Shown here in pieces: positions 51,951 to 63,745 of a stretch of DNA of 64,000 bases. Numbering within the stretch: position 1 is the stretch's first letter; each line of letters begins with the position of its first letter. Origin of the DNA: Aureococcus anophagefferens (Eukaryota > Sar > Pelagophyceae > Pelagomonadales > Pelagomonadaceae); assembly GCF_000186865.1 (NCBI RefSeq), contig NW_008705581.1, positions 104,021-168,020 of the forward strand, read 5' to 3'. Under the pieces are notes generated by a model. It worked only from the letters and a program-made list of their open reading frames with translations, made no database searches and was not told where the DNA came from. Position numbers and translations under genes: made by a program.

Positions 51951-54275
51951 CTAGAAGACGATCTCGCGGCACTGCTCGGCGATGGCGACGTTGTAGGTGG
52001 GCTTGAGGAGGTTGCCGTAGGGCATCTCGTAGTCGTAGGCGCCCGGGCCCGGCGCCTCGTCCGCCTCCGTGCCCGGCGCGAAGCCGCCGGCGCCGAAGCG
52101 CGGCGCGGACGAGAGCATGAGGTTCTTGCGGCCCGGCTTGCCCGGCTTGATCGTCGTCGGCATGGAGTAGGCGCCCGGGCCGATCTTCTGGGACGTCATC
52201 GACGCGGCCTCGGTGAAGCGCGCGACGGGGCCGGAGCCGAGCTTGGCGACGCCGCGCGCCGCGCGCCACTCGGTCTTGAGCTCGTAGGCGCCCGGCGGCG
52301 GCACGGCGTCGCGCGCGGGCCGCGTGTCCGCGAGCGACGTCCGCGACGTGTCCGACGCGAAGTAGGAGCTCGGCTTCACGGACCCGACGCCGCGCGTCGG
52401 TTTCGGCCGCGGCTTGTTGCGGTACGTCGACAGCGCGGGCCCCGTCACCCGGGCCCCTCTGCCCGGCGTCCGCCCCGGCGTCGACAGCGACGGCGTCCGC
52501 AGCGTCGACTGGGACGCCGTGCCGGCGAACTCGTCGTCGTACTCGCCGGGCCCGGGCATGGCCAGGCGCGTCGCCTCGCCGGGCTGGCTCGCGAAGCGGC
52601 GAGTGGACGTCCCGAAGGCGCCCGTGCGGCTCGTGAGGCGCTTGCCCACGTCCTCGGCGAGGCCCGGGTGGTCGTAGGACCCCGGGCCGATGGACGCGCC
52701 CGCCGCCGTCGCCGACCGGCCGCCCAAGCCCCGGCCGTCGAAGCGCGTCGACGTCGAGTCGAAGGCGATGCCGCCGCCGCGCGGCGGCGGCGCGCCCGGC
52801 GCGCGGCCGCCGTGCTTGGGGCCGAGGTGCCGCGCGCGCGCGCGCTGGCGCTTGTCCCAGGTCGACTCCGTGCCCAGGTACTGGCCCGGCCCCGGCGCGG
52901 CCTTGGACGCGGACATGGTCCGGAGCTCGTCCTCGAAGCCTGCGTGGAACTCGAATCTTCAACCCGACTTCAATGTGCGCGTCATCGAACGAGTTGGACC
53001 AGACTCTTTCGCTTTGCTTCGAGGACTCGACGAGAGCCATCGATCCGTCCAAAAATCAGCCGAATCGACTTCGATTTGATCGAGATAGGGGTTGATTTCC
53101 ACACGGGTCCTCGCGCGGCGCGTTGGACCCGAACGTCGACGGCAGCTGCGCGATGGACCGGCGGAACGCGGGGATGGGCCGGTAGTAGGTGCCCGGCCCG
53201 GGCGTCGCGTCGGCCTGGAGCTTGTCGCCGACGTCGATGCGCGTGCGGCCCACCTGGGCAGGACAAGAGTGCGAAATTCCCAACTTCAAAGGCTCCTTTC
53301 TCGGCCGTTCTCCACTCGTTTCGGCTGATTTTTGGACGAGCGATCATCTCTCGGAACGGCCTCGAAGCGTGGATGCTTTTTCCAGAGCGCGCGCGCGCGG
53401 AACACTCACGTTGAAGCGACGTTTAATCACCCTTGTCCTGCCCCGCGGCCCACGGCGGACGAGAAGACGGCGGATTTCCGCGGCGCGCCGTCGCGCGTCG
53501 GCGCGCCGCCGGACGTGTCCGCGCCGACGGCGCGCGGGTCGGGCTTCGACGGCGCGAGCTGGCCCGGCCGCGGCGCGTGGTAGGCCTGCTCCTGGCCGAG
53601 GTAGCCGGCCTCCGCGGGCCGCGCGTCGAAGGTGCTGTGGCCGCCCGTCTTCGCGAAGTCGACGACTCTCCCCATGGGCTTTGTCACCGAAACGTTGGGC
53701 CGGTAGTCCGCGGGGCCCGCGCTGTCCTCGTGGGTCATGCCGCCGTAGCCATGATTCACCATGCGCTGCAAGACCAGCTCGCCGTCGGGCCCCTCCTCGT
53801 AGCCGAAGCACTGTTTGCGGGTGGGGATCGACGGCGCCGTCGGCACGCGCTCCCAGCGGACCGCGGGCTCCTCGGGCGCTCCCAGCGCTTCCACGCCCGG
53901 CGCGCGGTGGCTCACGCGGCCGAAGCCCGACGCCTGCTGGAGGTAGGCGCCGGGCCCGGGCGTCGCGGCGCTCGCCGCGGGCGCGGGCGCTTTCAGCCGC
54001 TGCGTGCCGGACCGGAACGGCGCGGAGATCTTGCGCCGGTCCACGACGATGGACCCCTTGATCTCGTAGGCGCCGGGCGCCGGGTTCTTGCGCACGGAGC
54101 TCGCCGGGTCCTCGAAGGCGCGCTCGCTCTTGCCGAAGCCGGCGACGGCGGGCTTCGACTTCTTGATGGCGTGGTAGTCGCCGTTGTTGTAGGACCCGGG
54201 GCCCAGCAGCTCCGTCACGGAGCTCCGCTGGCCGCTCGGGTCGAAGAACCGGTCCGTCTTCTGCACCGCGAACAT
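51951..54275 (-). CDS. Sperm-tail PG-rich repeat (STPGR) protein with two introners of different families
   Basis: The model joins 54275..53454, 53253..53115 and 52939..51951 (649 residues). At least ten PG-rich repeats are seen: LGPGSYNN, PAPGAYEIKG, PGPGAYLQQ, AGPADYRP, PGPGTYYRP, PGPGQYLG, IGPGSYDHPG, MPGPGEYDDE, PPPGAYELK, IGPGAYSMP, APGPGAYDYE. STPGR/SHIPPO proteins are structural components of flagellar and microtubule assemblies, often lying inside doublet microtubules. It is inferred to be an axonemal or cytoskeletal protein. It is interrupted once by family B (phase 0) and once by a shortened family A (phase 1), only 139 bp apart in coding sequence. It shares a 310-bp promoter region with RUVBL2. 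Confidence 0.86.
52940..53106 (-). mobile_element. Family-A introner, copy A10, internally deleted (167 bp)
   Basis: About 36 bp near one end (the GAGTTCTGAAGTTTGG region of full copies) are missing. The intron is GC-AG with donor GCGAGGAC; the exon after the acceptor starts GCTTCGAG, so the duplication has diverged. Reading-frame continuity (phase 1, NAPR to FEDELRT) still supports these junctions. Confidence 0.85.
53254..53445 (-). mobile_element. Family-B introner, copy B4 (192 bp)
   Basis: The exact duplication in gene sense is GTGGGCCG (plus strand 53246-53253 and 53446-53453). It is a GT-AG intron, phase 0. The donor-side end is CGGGGCAGG. Confidence 0.94.
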
Positions 54276-56233
<1,958 letters not shown>

Positions 56234-56298
56234 GCCCGCGGGGCCCCTCCCGCCGCGCGGCGCGGCGCGGCGACGACCTAACATTGCCACTCGACTTC

Positions 56299-57432
56299 TT
56301 ACGACGTGAGCCGCGCCTTGCGCACGCGCGGCGGCGACGTCCGCGCCGCGGTCATGCGCCGCCGCACCTCGCGGAGGTTCCGCGCCGCGAGGTCGTCGCC
56401 CCGCGCCGCCGCGAGCCCGAAGAGCCGCGCGGCCTCGCCGAGGTCCTCGGCGACGCCCGCGCCGGAGACGTAGGCCAAAGCCAGGTTGTTCTGGGCCTAT
56501 GACGGTAATCTCATTGTGTTCCCACCCCGAATCTCGCGAACATCGTCGCGGCCGCGGGACGCCGCTCCGCGCCTTCGCGTCGCCGCGCGCCGCCGCGAGC
56601 GCGTAGAGCCGCGCGGCCTCGGCCGCGTCTCGCCGCACGCCGCGGCCCTCGGCGTGGAGGACGCCGAGGTTCAGCGTCGCGCGCGCGTGGCCGCCGTCGG
56701 CCGCCTTGCGGTACCACCCCGCCGCGGCCGCCGCGTCGCGCGGCACGCCGCGGCCGCCCTCGCACGCGATGCCGAGGTCGACCATGGCGCCGAGGTGGCC
56801 CAGCGCCGCCGCGCGCTCGTAGTAGGACGCCGCGCGGGAAAGGTCGACGCGCAGGCCCATCTTCCCGTCGCGGTAGTAGAGCCCCAGTTGCGTCATCGCG
56901 GCCGTGTCGCCGCGCTCCACGTTCTTGCGCATGAGATCGATCGTCTCCGCGTCGTCGAAGGGGACGACGTGGCGGCAGAGCGGGCAGCGCACCTCGCCCG
57001 TCGTCGCCTGCTGGTAGGCCGCGTACTTCCAGCCGCACGTCGTGCAGATGAGCTTCGAGCAGCACGAGAGGAACGAGTTCTCCTTCAGCGGCCGCTGTTC
57101 CAGGCATATCGGGCACGGCTCGCGCCTACCGAGTTTGCATCGGTTTCCCGGTCAAACTCTCGAAAATCGTCACGGTCGCAGGACGCTGGCTCGCGCTCGA
57201 AGGGCTCGTCCTCCTGGATTAGGACGGGGTTCGGCGGGTCCCGCGGCGGCGGCGCCTGCGTCGGCGGCGGCGCCGGCGGCGGCGCCGGCCGGCGGCGCGG
57301 CGCGGCGGAGCAGGCCGGCGCGTGCCGCTTGCGGTCCGCGACCTGGCAGCTGCGCGCGCAGTAGTAGACGTCGCCGCAGCGGCACTTGAGCCGGCACGCC
57401 TTGCCGCAGGCCGCGCAGGTGCGCACGCTCAT
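56299..57432 (-). CDS. MYND + RING zinc-finger protein with Sel1 repeats
   Basis: The model joins 57432..57185, 57125..56561 and 56496..56299 (336 residues) through two ordinary short introns: 59 nt ending GGTAG, and 64 nt ending CATAG. The first exon encodes a MYND-type finger (CAACGKACRLKC, VY-YCARSCQ, H-C). The second begins REPCPICLEQRPLKENS, with CCSKLICTTCG and VRCPLCRHV forming a RING-like finger. Then come at least four Sel1/TPR-like repeats: AMTQLGLYYRDGKMG, AMVDLGIACEGGRGVPRDA, ATLNLGVLHAEGRGVRRDA, NNLALAYVSGAGVAEDLGEA. RING plus Sel1 suggests an E3 ubiquitin ligase adaptor; Sel1 repeats bind partners. No introner is present. It is convergent with RUVBL2 (65-bp gap). Confidence 0.85.
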
Positions 57433-57509
57433 CGTGGGGATGGGCAGCCCATTGCGCATGCAAGCTCGGGGATGTGGTAATATTGAAGGCACGGTTCCGC
57501 GCGGCCAAA

Positions 57510-57587
57510 GGAGAATTAGCGAGGGGCGCCCGGGCGCCTTCCAGGTGAGGAGAATTAGCGAGGGGCGCCCGGGCGCCTACCAGGTGA
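57510..57587. repeat. 39-bp tandem duplication spanning the RsfS stop codon
   Basis: Two consecutive 39-bp units (57510-57548, 57549-57587) read GGAGAATTAGCGAGGGGCGC…CCAGGTGA and differ at one position (CTTCC versus CTACC). The inner copy holds the stop TAG of the minus-strand gene. In the outer copy the same triplet is changed to AAG. Each unit contains the palindrome GGGCGCCCGGGCGCC. Confidence 0.9.
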
Positions 57588-58353
57588 GCAGGCCGGAGTC
57601 GTCGTCGCCGCCGTCGCCGTCGTCCGCCGCGGCGACGCCGGCGTTGGGCGCGTCCCAGAAGTCGTCCTCGTCCTCGTCGTCGCGCCACGCGAAGAGGTCG
57701 TCCTCGACGAAGCCCTCGCCGGCGAAGCTCGGCGAGACGACGTCGCTCAGGTCGACCTGCTCCGCCTTGGCCCAGAGCGCGTCGATGTCGTAGAACTCGC
57801 GGCTCGCGGGCGTCATGACGTTGACGATGACGTCGCCGAAGTCCAAACACGTCCAGCCGCCGTCCGCGCCGCCCTCGACGTGGCTCGGTTCGCGGCCGAA
57901 GAGGTCCCGGGCGTCGTCGGAGATCGCCGCGGCGATGGCGTCGTTCTGGGGCCGCGACCGGCCGTCGGCGACGACGACGAAGCTCGCGATGTCCGTGAGC
58001 GGAGCCGTATGGAACGCGACGGTCCGCGACGCCTTGCGGCCGTCGGCGGCGGCGGCGACGCACTTGACGAAGGGCAGCAGCGGGTCGTCCTCGGACACCG
58101 TGCCGGCCTCGGACGTGGGAACGATCGGCGCGTCGATGAGGCCGCGCATGAGTTCGCTGCGCTTCTTGCCCTGGCGCACGCGGCCCTCGCCCTTGGGCCG
58201 GTCGTTGCGCTTCATCGCCTCCTTCTTCATGGCCGCGAGGGCGACGCCCGGGCGGAGCGGCGCACGCGGCGCCCAGGCCGCGGCGCAGGCCACGAAGGCG
58301 AGGAGGACCTGGGGATGGCCATAGCTCCTTCGCCGCTTCTGGATGGACTGCAA
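57577..58353 (-). CDS. rsfS: Ribosomal silencing factor RsfS (Iojap), plastid-targeted
   Basis: The frame has 258 codons as drawn. The core DIASFVVVADGRSRPQNDAI, then AAAISDDARDLFGREPSHVE, WTCLDFGDVIVNVMTPASRE and FYDIDALWAKAEQVDL is the complete DUF143/RsfS domain. That domain binds ribosomal protein L14 and blocks subunit joining. The N-terminus has a hydrophobic stretch (QVLLAFVACAAA) followed by WAPRAPL, an ASAFAP-type junction with Trp at +1, so plastid import is inferred. The acidic C-terminal 60 residues are an extension. There is no in-frame ATG before the signal region: the drawn 5' limit is a TTG, and a splice acceptor (TTGCAG or CGCAG) at about 58345-58370 suggests a missing short first exon. 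Confidence 0.82.
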   Translation of the reverse strand: MQSIQKRRRSYGHPQVLLAFVACAAAWAPRAPLRPGVALAAMKKEAMKRNDRPKGEGRVRQGKKRSELMRGLIDAPIVPTSEAGTVSEDDPLLPFVKCVAAAADGRKASRTVAFHTAPLTDIASFVVVADGRSRPQNDAIAAAISDDARDLFGREPSHVEGGADGGWTCLDFGDVIVNVMTPASREFYDIDALWAKAEQVDLSDVVSPSFAGEGFVEDDLFAWRDDEDEDDFWDAPNAGVAAADDGDGGDDDSGLLTW

Positions 58354-58599
58354 CGTTGAAGCCTGCGCGACGCGTGCGGACGCCTCCGGGACGCGTCGGC
58401 GCCGCGACCCCGTGGTCTCGTCTTTTTCTCCTCAGGTCGCGCCGTCCGAACGTGCTCGGCCACGCCGGCAGGATTCGCCGCGGCCGCGCGCGCCGCGACG
58501 AACCGACCGCGCCGCGAAATACCGGCGGACGGAGTCCCGCGACAGCTCCCCGCCGCGCCCTCGCGAGTGCCGCCCCCCGAAGAACCACCCAGCCGCTCC

Positions 58600-59103
58600 T
58601 TACAGCCCCCCTGCCTCCTCGAGCATGGCCGCGAGCGAGCCGTCGCGCGCGGCCGCGGCGAGGCCCGGCGTGCCGCGGAAGAGGCCGCCGATGGACTTGC
58701 CGCCGACGAAGACGTGGGGCAGGGACATCTCGCCCGTGAGCGCGTAGAGCTCGTGCCGCTTCGCCGGGTCCGCGACGAGGCCCGGCAGCCATTCCGCGCC
58801 CAATGACACGACCTTGACGCCGCGCGCGCCGTGCTCCTCGAGCAACTGGAGCGCACTGCCGAGGCCCAGGGAGAAGTCCATGGTGTAGATGACGACGCTG
58901 TGCTCCGCCGTCTCCCGCTTGATCGACGACCGCACGGCCGCCTTGTCGTAGTCGCCGGCCCACACGGGCGACAGCGCCTCGGCGACGGGCTTCGTGAGGG
59001 GCGCGAGGGCGCCCGTGAGGCGGTGGGCGACCGGGGCGAGGGAAACGACGCCGCTGCAAGACGCCGCCGCGGCGAGCGCGGCGAGCACGCGCGAGAATCG
59101 CAT
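58600..59103 (-). CDS. Glutaredoxin-like protein lacking the CXXC motif, with signal peptide
   Basis: ATG 59103 gives 167 residues starting MRFSRVLAALAAAASCSGVV, a signal peptide followed by SLAPVAHR, possibly a plastid-type junction. The thioredoxin fold from about residue 60 matches glutaredoxin: HSVVIYTMDFSLGLGSALQL at the active-site strand-helix, VKVVSLGAEW, RHELYALTGEMSLPHVFVGG (cis-Pro) and KSIGG. Where glutaredoxins have C-P-Y-C or C-G-F-S the sequence reads MDFSLG, so both active-site cysteines are absent. A redox role is unlikely; it may bind glutathione or a metal centre, or be structural. Upstream GTG at 59121 was rejected. Confidence 0.7.
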   Translation of the reverse strand: MRFSRVLAALAAAASCSGVVSLAPVAHRLTGALAPLTKPVAEALSPVWAGDYDKAAVRSSIKRETAEHSVVIYTMDFSLGLGSALQLLEEHGARGVKVVSLGAEWLPGLVADPAKRHELYALTGEMSLPHVFVGGKSIGGLFRGTPGLAAAARDGSLAAMLEEAGGL

Positions 59104-59565
59104 CTTTTTGTCGATGGCCACGCGGGTGCCTCAACGCAGTGTTGCACAAAAACGTCATCCGTCAGTTGGTTGATGCGTTGTTGCCTTTTTTAACACGCCG
59201 CGGCGACGCTGGCGCTCGTCGTCGGCGCACATCTCATCCGACCTCGTCCGACGAGTGGGGACGGGAGTCTCGGCGCTCCATCGTACCCTCATGGTCGCGG
59301 ACGTCGACCGTCGCGTCCGTACGCGCGAACGTCAGTGAGTCGGAGTCCACTGTGACTGTCCAGGCAGACCGCGAGTCCTCGCTCGAGTCCACACAGAAAC
59401 CCCGGCGCCCCCCCCCCCCCCGACAAGGGCGACCTACCGCTCTCGCTCTTAGTCAGCCGCGAGGCTCGCCGCGTGCGCGCGTCCCGGGGGGACTCGACCG
59501 CCGCGGCGGCGCTTGGCCGGCGGCCCCCGCGCGGGGGGCCGGCCGCCGTCGTCGCGGCGCGCGCG
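59104..59565. other. Intergenic region with a C homopolymer
   Basis: No gene is supported. There is a run of about 14 C residues at about 59409-59422 and T-rich DNA at 59185-59193. The first part holds the promoter of the glutaredoxin-like gene. Confidence 0.45.
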
Positions 59566-60756
59566 CTAGATGGCGGCGCGCGCGCCCTCGTCGGAGGACG
59601 TGGACGAGATGCGGCGGGGCGCGCAGCGCTCGGCCGCGTCCGCGCCGCGGGGTTGGTGGCGCACCTCGATCGTCGCGTCGCCGGCGAGGCCGCGGTCGCG
59701 CGCGCAGGAGAGCAGGGGCAGCTTGGCGCCGCCGTGGAAGAGCGCGAGCTCCGTCTCGCGGAGCGCGTTGTGCTTGGCGTAGTGGCGCCGGAGGTTGCCG
59801 AACGTGTCGACGTCGCGCATGACCGTCGGGTAGCGGTGGCCGCGCGCGACCGCGACGCCCCCGCCCGGCGGCTCGAGGTCCGCCGCGGCGACGACGACGA
59901 GGGCGACGTCCTTGGCCGGGCCGCCGCAGGCCGCGCTGGGCCACTGGCTCGGCGACGACGCCTCCAGATCGTCGTCGCCGGGCGACGACGACCGCGGCGT
60001 CCGCGGCGGCCGCGGCGGCGACCAGCGCTCGGAGTCGGAGGAGTCGGGCGGGCGGGCGGCCCGGCCCCGGGGCGCCGCGGGCGACCGGCCGAAGATGGGC
60101 CGGAGGTCGCACGTCGCCGCGGGCGCGCCGAAGACGGCCGCGCCGTCCGCGTCCTGCGACGCGGCCGCGGCGCGGAGCCAGGCGGACTCGGGCCGCGCCC
60201 AGGACGGCACGAGGTGGCGCTTGTGGTCCGGCAGCAGGGGCAGGCAGTGGAGCGGCTCGTCCTCGTCGTCGTACTCGCTCATCGGGTACGTCGGCGAGGA
60301 CGCCGGGCGCTCGACGTCGGCGGACGCGACGCTGTCGAGCGACTCGGCGGACCGCCGGCGGCTCCGCGGCGTCGGCTCCGGCGCCGTCTCCGCCGTCGCG
60401 TCGCGGGGCCGCTTTTTGGACGGCCGGCCCGCGGCGGTTGGCGCGGCGGTTGGCGGCGCCGGCGCCGCGCAGAGCACCTCGAGGAGCGGCGGCTGGGCGG
60501 CGGCGCCGCGGCGGCCGACGACGGACGCCAGGGTCCGCGTCGACGCCAGCGGCCGGCCCTTCCACTGCAGGCGCACGTCCGCGTCCTCGACGACGCGGTA
60601 GCGGCCCCGGATCCAGGCCGCGAGGTCGCCGACGTTGTGCAACGACGCCGGTATGAGCACCTCGCGGCTGCGCAGGCGCGACGCGACGGCGGAGGAATGC
60701 GTCGATGCGAACCGGAGCAGGATGCGCGTGCTCGTAGGGGCAAAATTGGCCGCCAT
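59566..60756 (-). CDS. Protein with N-terminal and C-terminal ubiquitin-like (Rad60-SLD-type) domains
   Basis: ATG 60756 gives 396 residues. The N-terminal 90 residues read VGDLAAWIRGRYRVVEDADV, then QWKGRPLASTRTLASVVGRR, a ubiquitin-like beta-grasp. A Ser/Pro/Arg-rich disordered middle follows, with a short nuclear-type KKRPRD signal. The C-terminal 90 residues contain TVMRDVDTFGNLRRHYAKHN and LALFHGGAKLPLL, then GDATIEVRHQ. This resembles the SUMO-like domain of the Rad60/NIP45/Esc2 family, which acts in SUMO-linked genome maintenance. The match is by pattern only. It could equally be another two-UBL scaffold. The frame is uninterrupted. Confidence 0.6.
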   Translation of the reverse strand: MAANFAPTSTRILLRFASTHSSAVASRLRSREVLIPASLHNVGDLAAWIRGRYRVVEDADVRLQWKGRPLASTRTLASVVGRRGAAAQPPLLEVLCAAPAPPTAAPTAAGRPSKKRPRDATAETAPEPTPRSRRRSAESLDSVASADVERPASSPTYPMSEYDDEDEPLHCLPLLPDHKRHLVPSWARPESAWLRAAAASQDADGAAVFGAPAATCDLRPIFGRSPAAPRGRAARPPDSSDSERWSPPRPPRTPRSSSPGDDDLEASSPSQWPSAACGGPAKDVALVVVAAADLEPPGGGVAVARGHRYPTVMRDVDTFGNLRRHYAKHNALRETELALFHGGAKLPLLSCARDRGLAGDATIEVRHQPRGADAAERCAPRRISSTSSDEGARAAI

Positions 60757-61067
60757 CGTTTGGCTGATCGTCGAGAGGTCGAACTCTAAACGACAAAGTC
60801 GTTGGTTGAGGTGCACCTTAAAACGCCGCCGGGGCGTTTGAGGCGTGTGCCGGTGCCCCGAGGTAGATCTAGGTTTGCTCCTGTGTGCGAGGCTTGATCG
60901 TGACACATGCGTTGGTGTCTGCGCTCGGCGATACGTGAAGCTGGGCATCTCAAGCAAAAAAGCGCGGGGAAACTGCGGCGCGCGAGCAGGCGCGCGTCGA
61001 GTTAAGTTTGATTACCCCGGCCCGCCGGGCCAGCCGCTGCGACACTGTCAAATCAGGACCTCACAGG
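60757..61067. other. Intergenic region between two minus-strand genes
   Basis: The 311 bp contain the promoter of the Rad60-SLD-like gene. It is moderately AT-rich near 60930-61010. No further feature was recognised. Confidence 0.4.
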
Positions 61068-62626
61068 TTACACCGCCGGCAGCGGGTCCCGCGCGTCGCC
61101 CGCGGGGACGAAGCCGGCGTCCTCCTCGACGAGCAGCTCCGCGTCGGGCCAGCGCGTCCGCAGGATCGACAGGAGCTTCGGCCCGGACGCGCGGTCGACG
61201 CGCCGCCGCGCCGCGGGCGGGAGGTCGTCGAAGCGGCGCCAGATCGTGTGGTTGCCGGCGCGCGCCGCGCCGCAGAACTTGCACGCGTCCGAACCCGCCG
61301 CGTTCTCCCCGAAGCAAAAGGTCCGGAAGCGGTCCTTGTAGCACGCCGCGCAGCGCCACTTCTCGTCCGGGTCCGCGTCGCCGAGCTCGAAGAGCGGCGG
61401 CGGCGGCGCGTCGGCGGGCCGCGCGGGCGATTGGGCGTCGTCGGCGACGTGCGCCGCGGTCGCGAGCGCGAGCTCGTAGCGGTGCTTTCGCCAGGCCCGC
61501 GGCGCCGCGGCCTTGTCCGCCGGGTGCGCCTGGACGACGGACTCAATCTCGCCGACGACGAGGCGGTAGCGCGTCGGCCGCCAGGTGCCGGGGGTTTTGG
61601 GCGCGGGCTCGAGCGACGCGGGCGCGAGCCGGAGCCTGCGGAGCGCGCGGTTCGGCGGGAGGCCGTTCCAGTGCCAGAGGTCCACGGCCCCGCCGTCGGC
61701 CGCCGCAAACCAGAGCGTCGTGAAGTGGGACCCTGCGCCGCGCGCGTGGGAACGCGCGACGCGCGAAAAAAGAGGCGCCGCGCCGCGCCGCCGTGCACGA
61801 TCCACGCGCGGCCCGCCGGGCTCTTGAGCTCGTCGGCGACGGGCACGCCGCTCTCGACCTCGTCGGCGCTGAGGAGCCCTACGGGCGACGCGCCGCGCCA
61901 GTCGGCCTTGGCCGCGTCGCCGCCGCCGTAGGCGCCGACGTCGCCGCGGGCCACGCCGAAGAGCAGGAGGTTCAGCAGCTCCGTCGTGCACAGGTGGAAG
62001 GGCCCGTAAATTAAGGGCCCGCCGCCGCCGTCGACGGCCGCGTCGGCGAGGCACCGCGCGGCGCCGCGGCTCAGCACGCAGGAGTAGACGAGCAGCGCGA
62101 CGCCGCCCCGGGCCTCGAAGGCGGCGCCGACGCGCGCTTCGACGGCGCCGACGTCCGCGGCGACGACGTCGTGCGTGACGGCGCCGCCGACGTCGCCGGC
62201 CCACCGCGCGACCTTGGCGTCGCCGTCTATCCCGCAGACCGCGACCATGGCCGCCGCCGCCCGCCGCAGCGCCGACGCGCCGTCGGCGAGGCCGTAGGTC
62301 GCCGCGAGCGCGTGCGCCGCGGCGAGCACGCCGCAGGGGCCGTTGCCGTGCTGGCGGACGACGAGCTGGCCCCGCTCGAACTCGGCCTCCAAACCCTGGT
62401 CGAGCCACGCGGCCGGGAACGCGCCGCCGGCCCCGACGAGCGCCGCCGTCGCCGCGGCGTGCTCGTCGTCGCCGGCGGCCGGCGGCGCCGGCGGCGCCGG
62501 CGGCGCGCCGCCGCCGTCGAAGAAGATGCTCACGGCGATCTCCATGTTGCCGCCGGCCATCTCCAAATACATGGCCGCGGCCTGCTCGTCGGCGCCGGTC
62601 ATCGCGGCAAAGTCGGCGGCCGACAT
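61068..62626 (-). CDS. MINDY-3/4-type (FAM188) deubiquitinase with UBA and RanBP2 zinc finger
   Basis: The model joins 62626..61789 and 61732..61068 (500 residues). Residues 1-40 form a UBA-like helix bundle (ADEQAAAMYLEMAGGNMEIA). The protease core has LVVRQHGNGPCGVLAAAHAL with catalytic Cys98, FHLCTTELLNLLLFGVA, GLLSADEVESGVPVADELKS, and across the intron GSHFTTLWFA with catalytic His282. These are the hallmarks of MINDY-3/4, which cut Lys48-linked ubiquitin chains. Near the C-terminus, WRCAACYKDRFRTFCFGEN and CKFCGAARAGNH form a RanBP2-type zinc finger, a likely ubiquitin-binding addition. The intron (61788..61733, 56 nt) begins GC, and phase 1 is required by the frame; it is not an introner. 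Confidence 0.88.
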
Positions 62627-62809
62627 GGTCGTTATGTTATGTCGGCGCGGTTCGCTTGCCACAGACGACGGACACAGACGCCGGACAAGGGCCGCGCAGA
62701 CGCCGGACACAGACGGCGGCCCGGCGGACGAGGTCGGAGCGCGGCGCGGCGCGGCTTGCCACAGCTCGCCAAGACAAGCACGACCTCAACAAGCAGTGCT
62801 CGACGCGCG

Positions 62810-63716
62810 ATGCTCCGCCTGCTCGCGCTCGCTGCGACAAGCGTAGCACTCAAGGTCCCCGTCTCCGTCAAGGACGTGGCCAACGGCATCCGCGATGGCC
62901 TCCAGTCGGGGCTCAAAAGCCGAAACAGTCGCCTCTCCGTCGAGCTGCCGCCCGGCGCGCCGCTGGCGCTCCAGGGCGACGAGCCCGACGACTTCTCCTG
63001 GTTCGGGAAGCAAGAAACAGAAAAGGCCAAAGTGATCAAAGGGGACCGGGCCCTCGCGGACTTCGCGGCGCTGCTCTTCCCCTCGGACTTTGCCGTCGCG
63101 GCCGTCTACGCGGCGCCCGAAGCGGCCAAGGCCGCCGCGGCGAGCAAGAAGAGCGCGGCGCGGTGCACCGTCGCCGCGCTGCCCGTCGACGGCGCCGCCG
63201 GGCAAGAAGAAGAAGAAGAAGAAGAAGAGCCGCGCCGCGCCCGCGAAGGGCTTCGGCGCCGCGCCCGCGCCCGCGGAGGCGCCGCCGCCGTGGTGCCCCG
63301 CGCTGGGCCTCCGGGACCGGTGCGACGTCGTCCTCGTCGTCGGCCGCCTCGACGAGGCCGCCGCCGCCGCCGTCGACGCCGTCGCGGACGACCTCGGCGA
63401 CGAGGTCGCGATGGTCCTGCTGAACTCGCGCGTCGACGGCCTCGCCGCGCGGCCCGGCGCCGTCGCCGGCGCCTGCGGGGCCTTCGCGCCGGCCTTCGCG
63501 CTGTCACCGCCGCCGGAGCCGGCGGGCGGCGGCGGCGGCGACCTCGTCGCGTCCTACGAGCACCCGGGGCCCTGGGCCATCGGCAAGCCGAAGCTCCTCG
63601 GCGGCTGCGACGTGCTCTGGCGTGGTGATGACGTGCCAACAGCTGCAGACACAGACACAGCCCTCGCGGCCGTCGACGACCCGCTCGCGGCGGCGAAGCA
63701 GCTCTTCGGCCGGTAA
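62810..63716 (+). CDS. DUF1995-like protein with an apparent frame break
   Basis: ATG 62810 starts MLRLLALAATSVALKVPVSV, a signal sequence. The first frame continues DVANGIRDGLQSGLKSRNSR, LSVELPPGAPLAL, ending in PVDGAAG. At about 63200-63230 the DNA is a (AAG)n/(GAA)n tract. The second half continues in the +1 frame: a poly-lysine stretch, CPALGLRDRCDVVLVVGRLD, VAMVLLNSRVDG, SYEHPGPWAIGKPKLLGGCD, VDDPLAAAKQLFGR. Together they resemble DUF1995 plastid proteins (adenylate-kinase-associated in plants). The break may be a sequencing slip in the repeat, a real mutation, or a short unrecognised intron. The 3' half is intact to TAA at 63714-63716. Confidence 0.6.
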
Positions 63717-63745
63717 GCGCGGGGAGTCTTGTACACACGGCGCGC

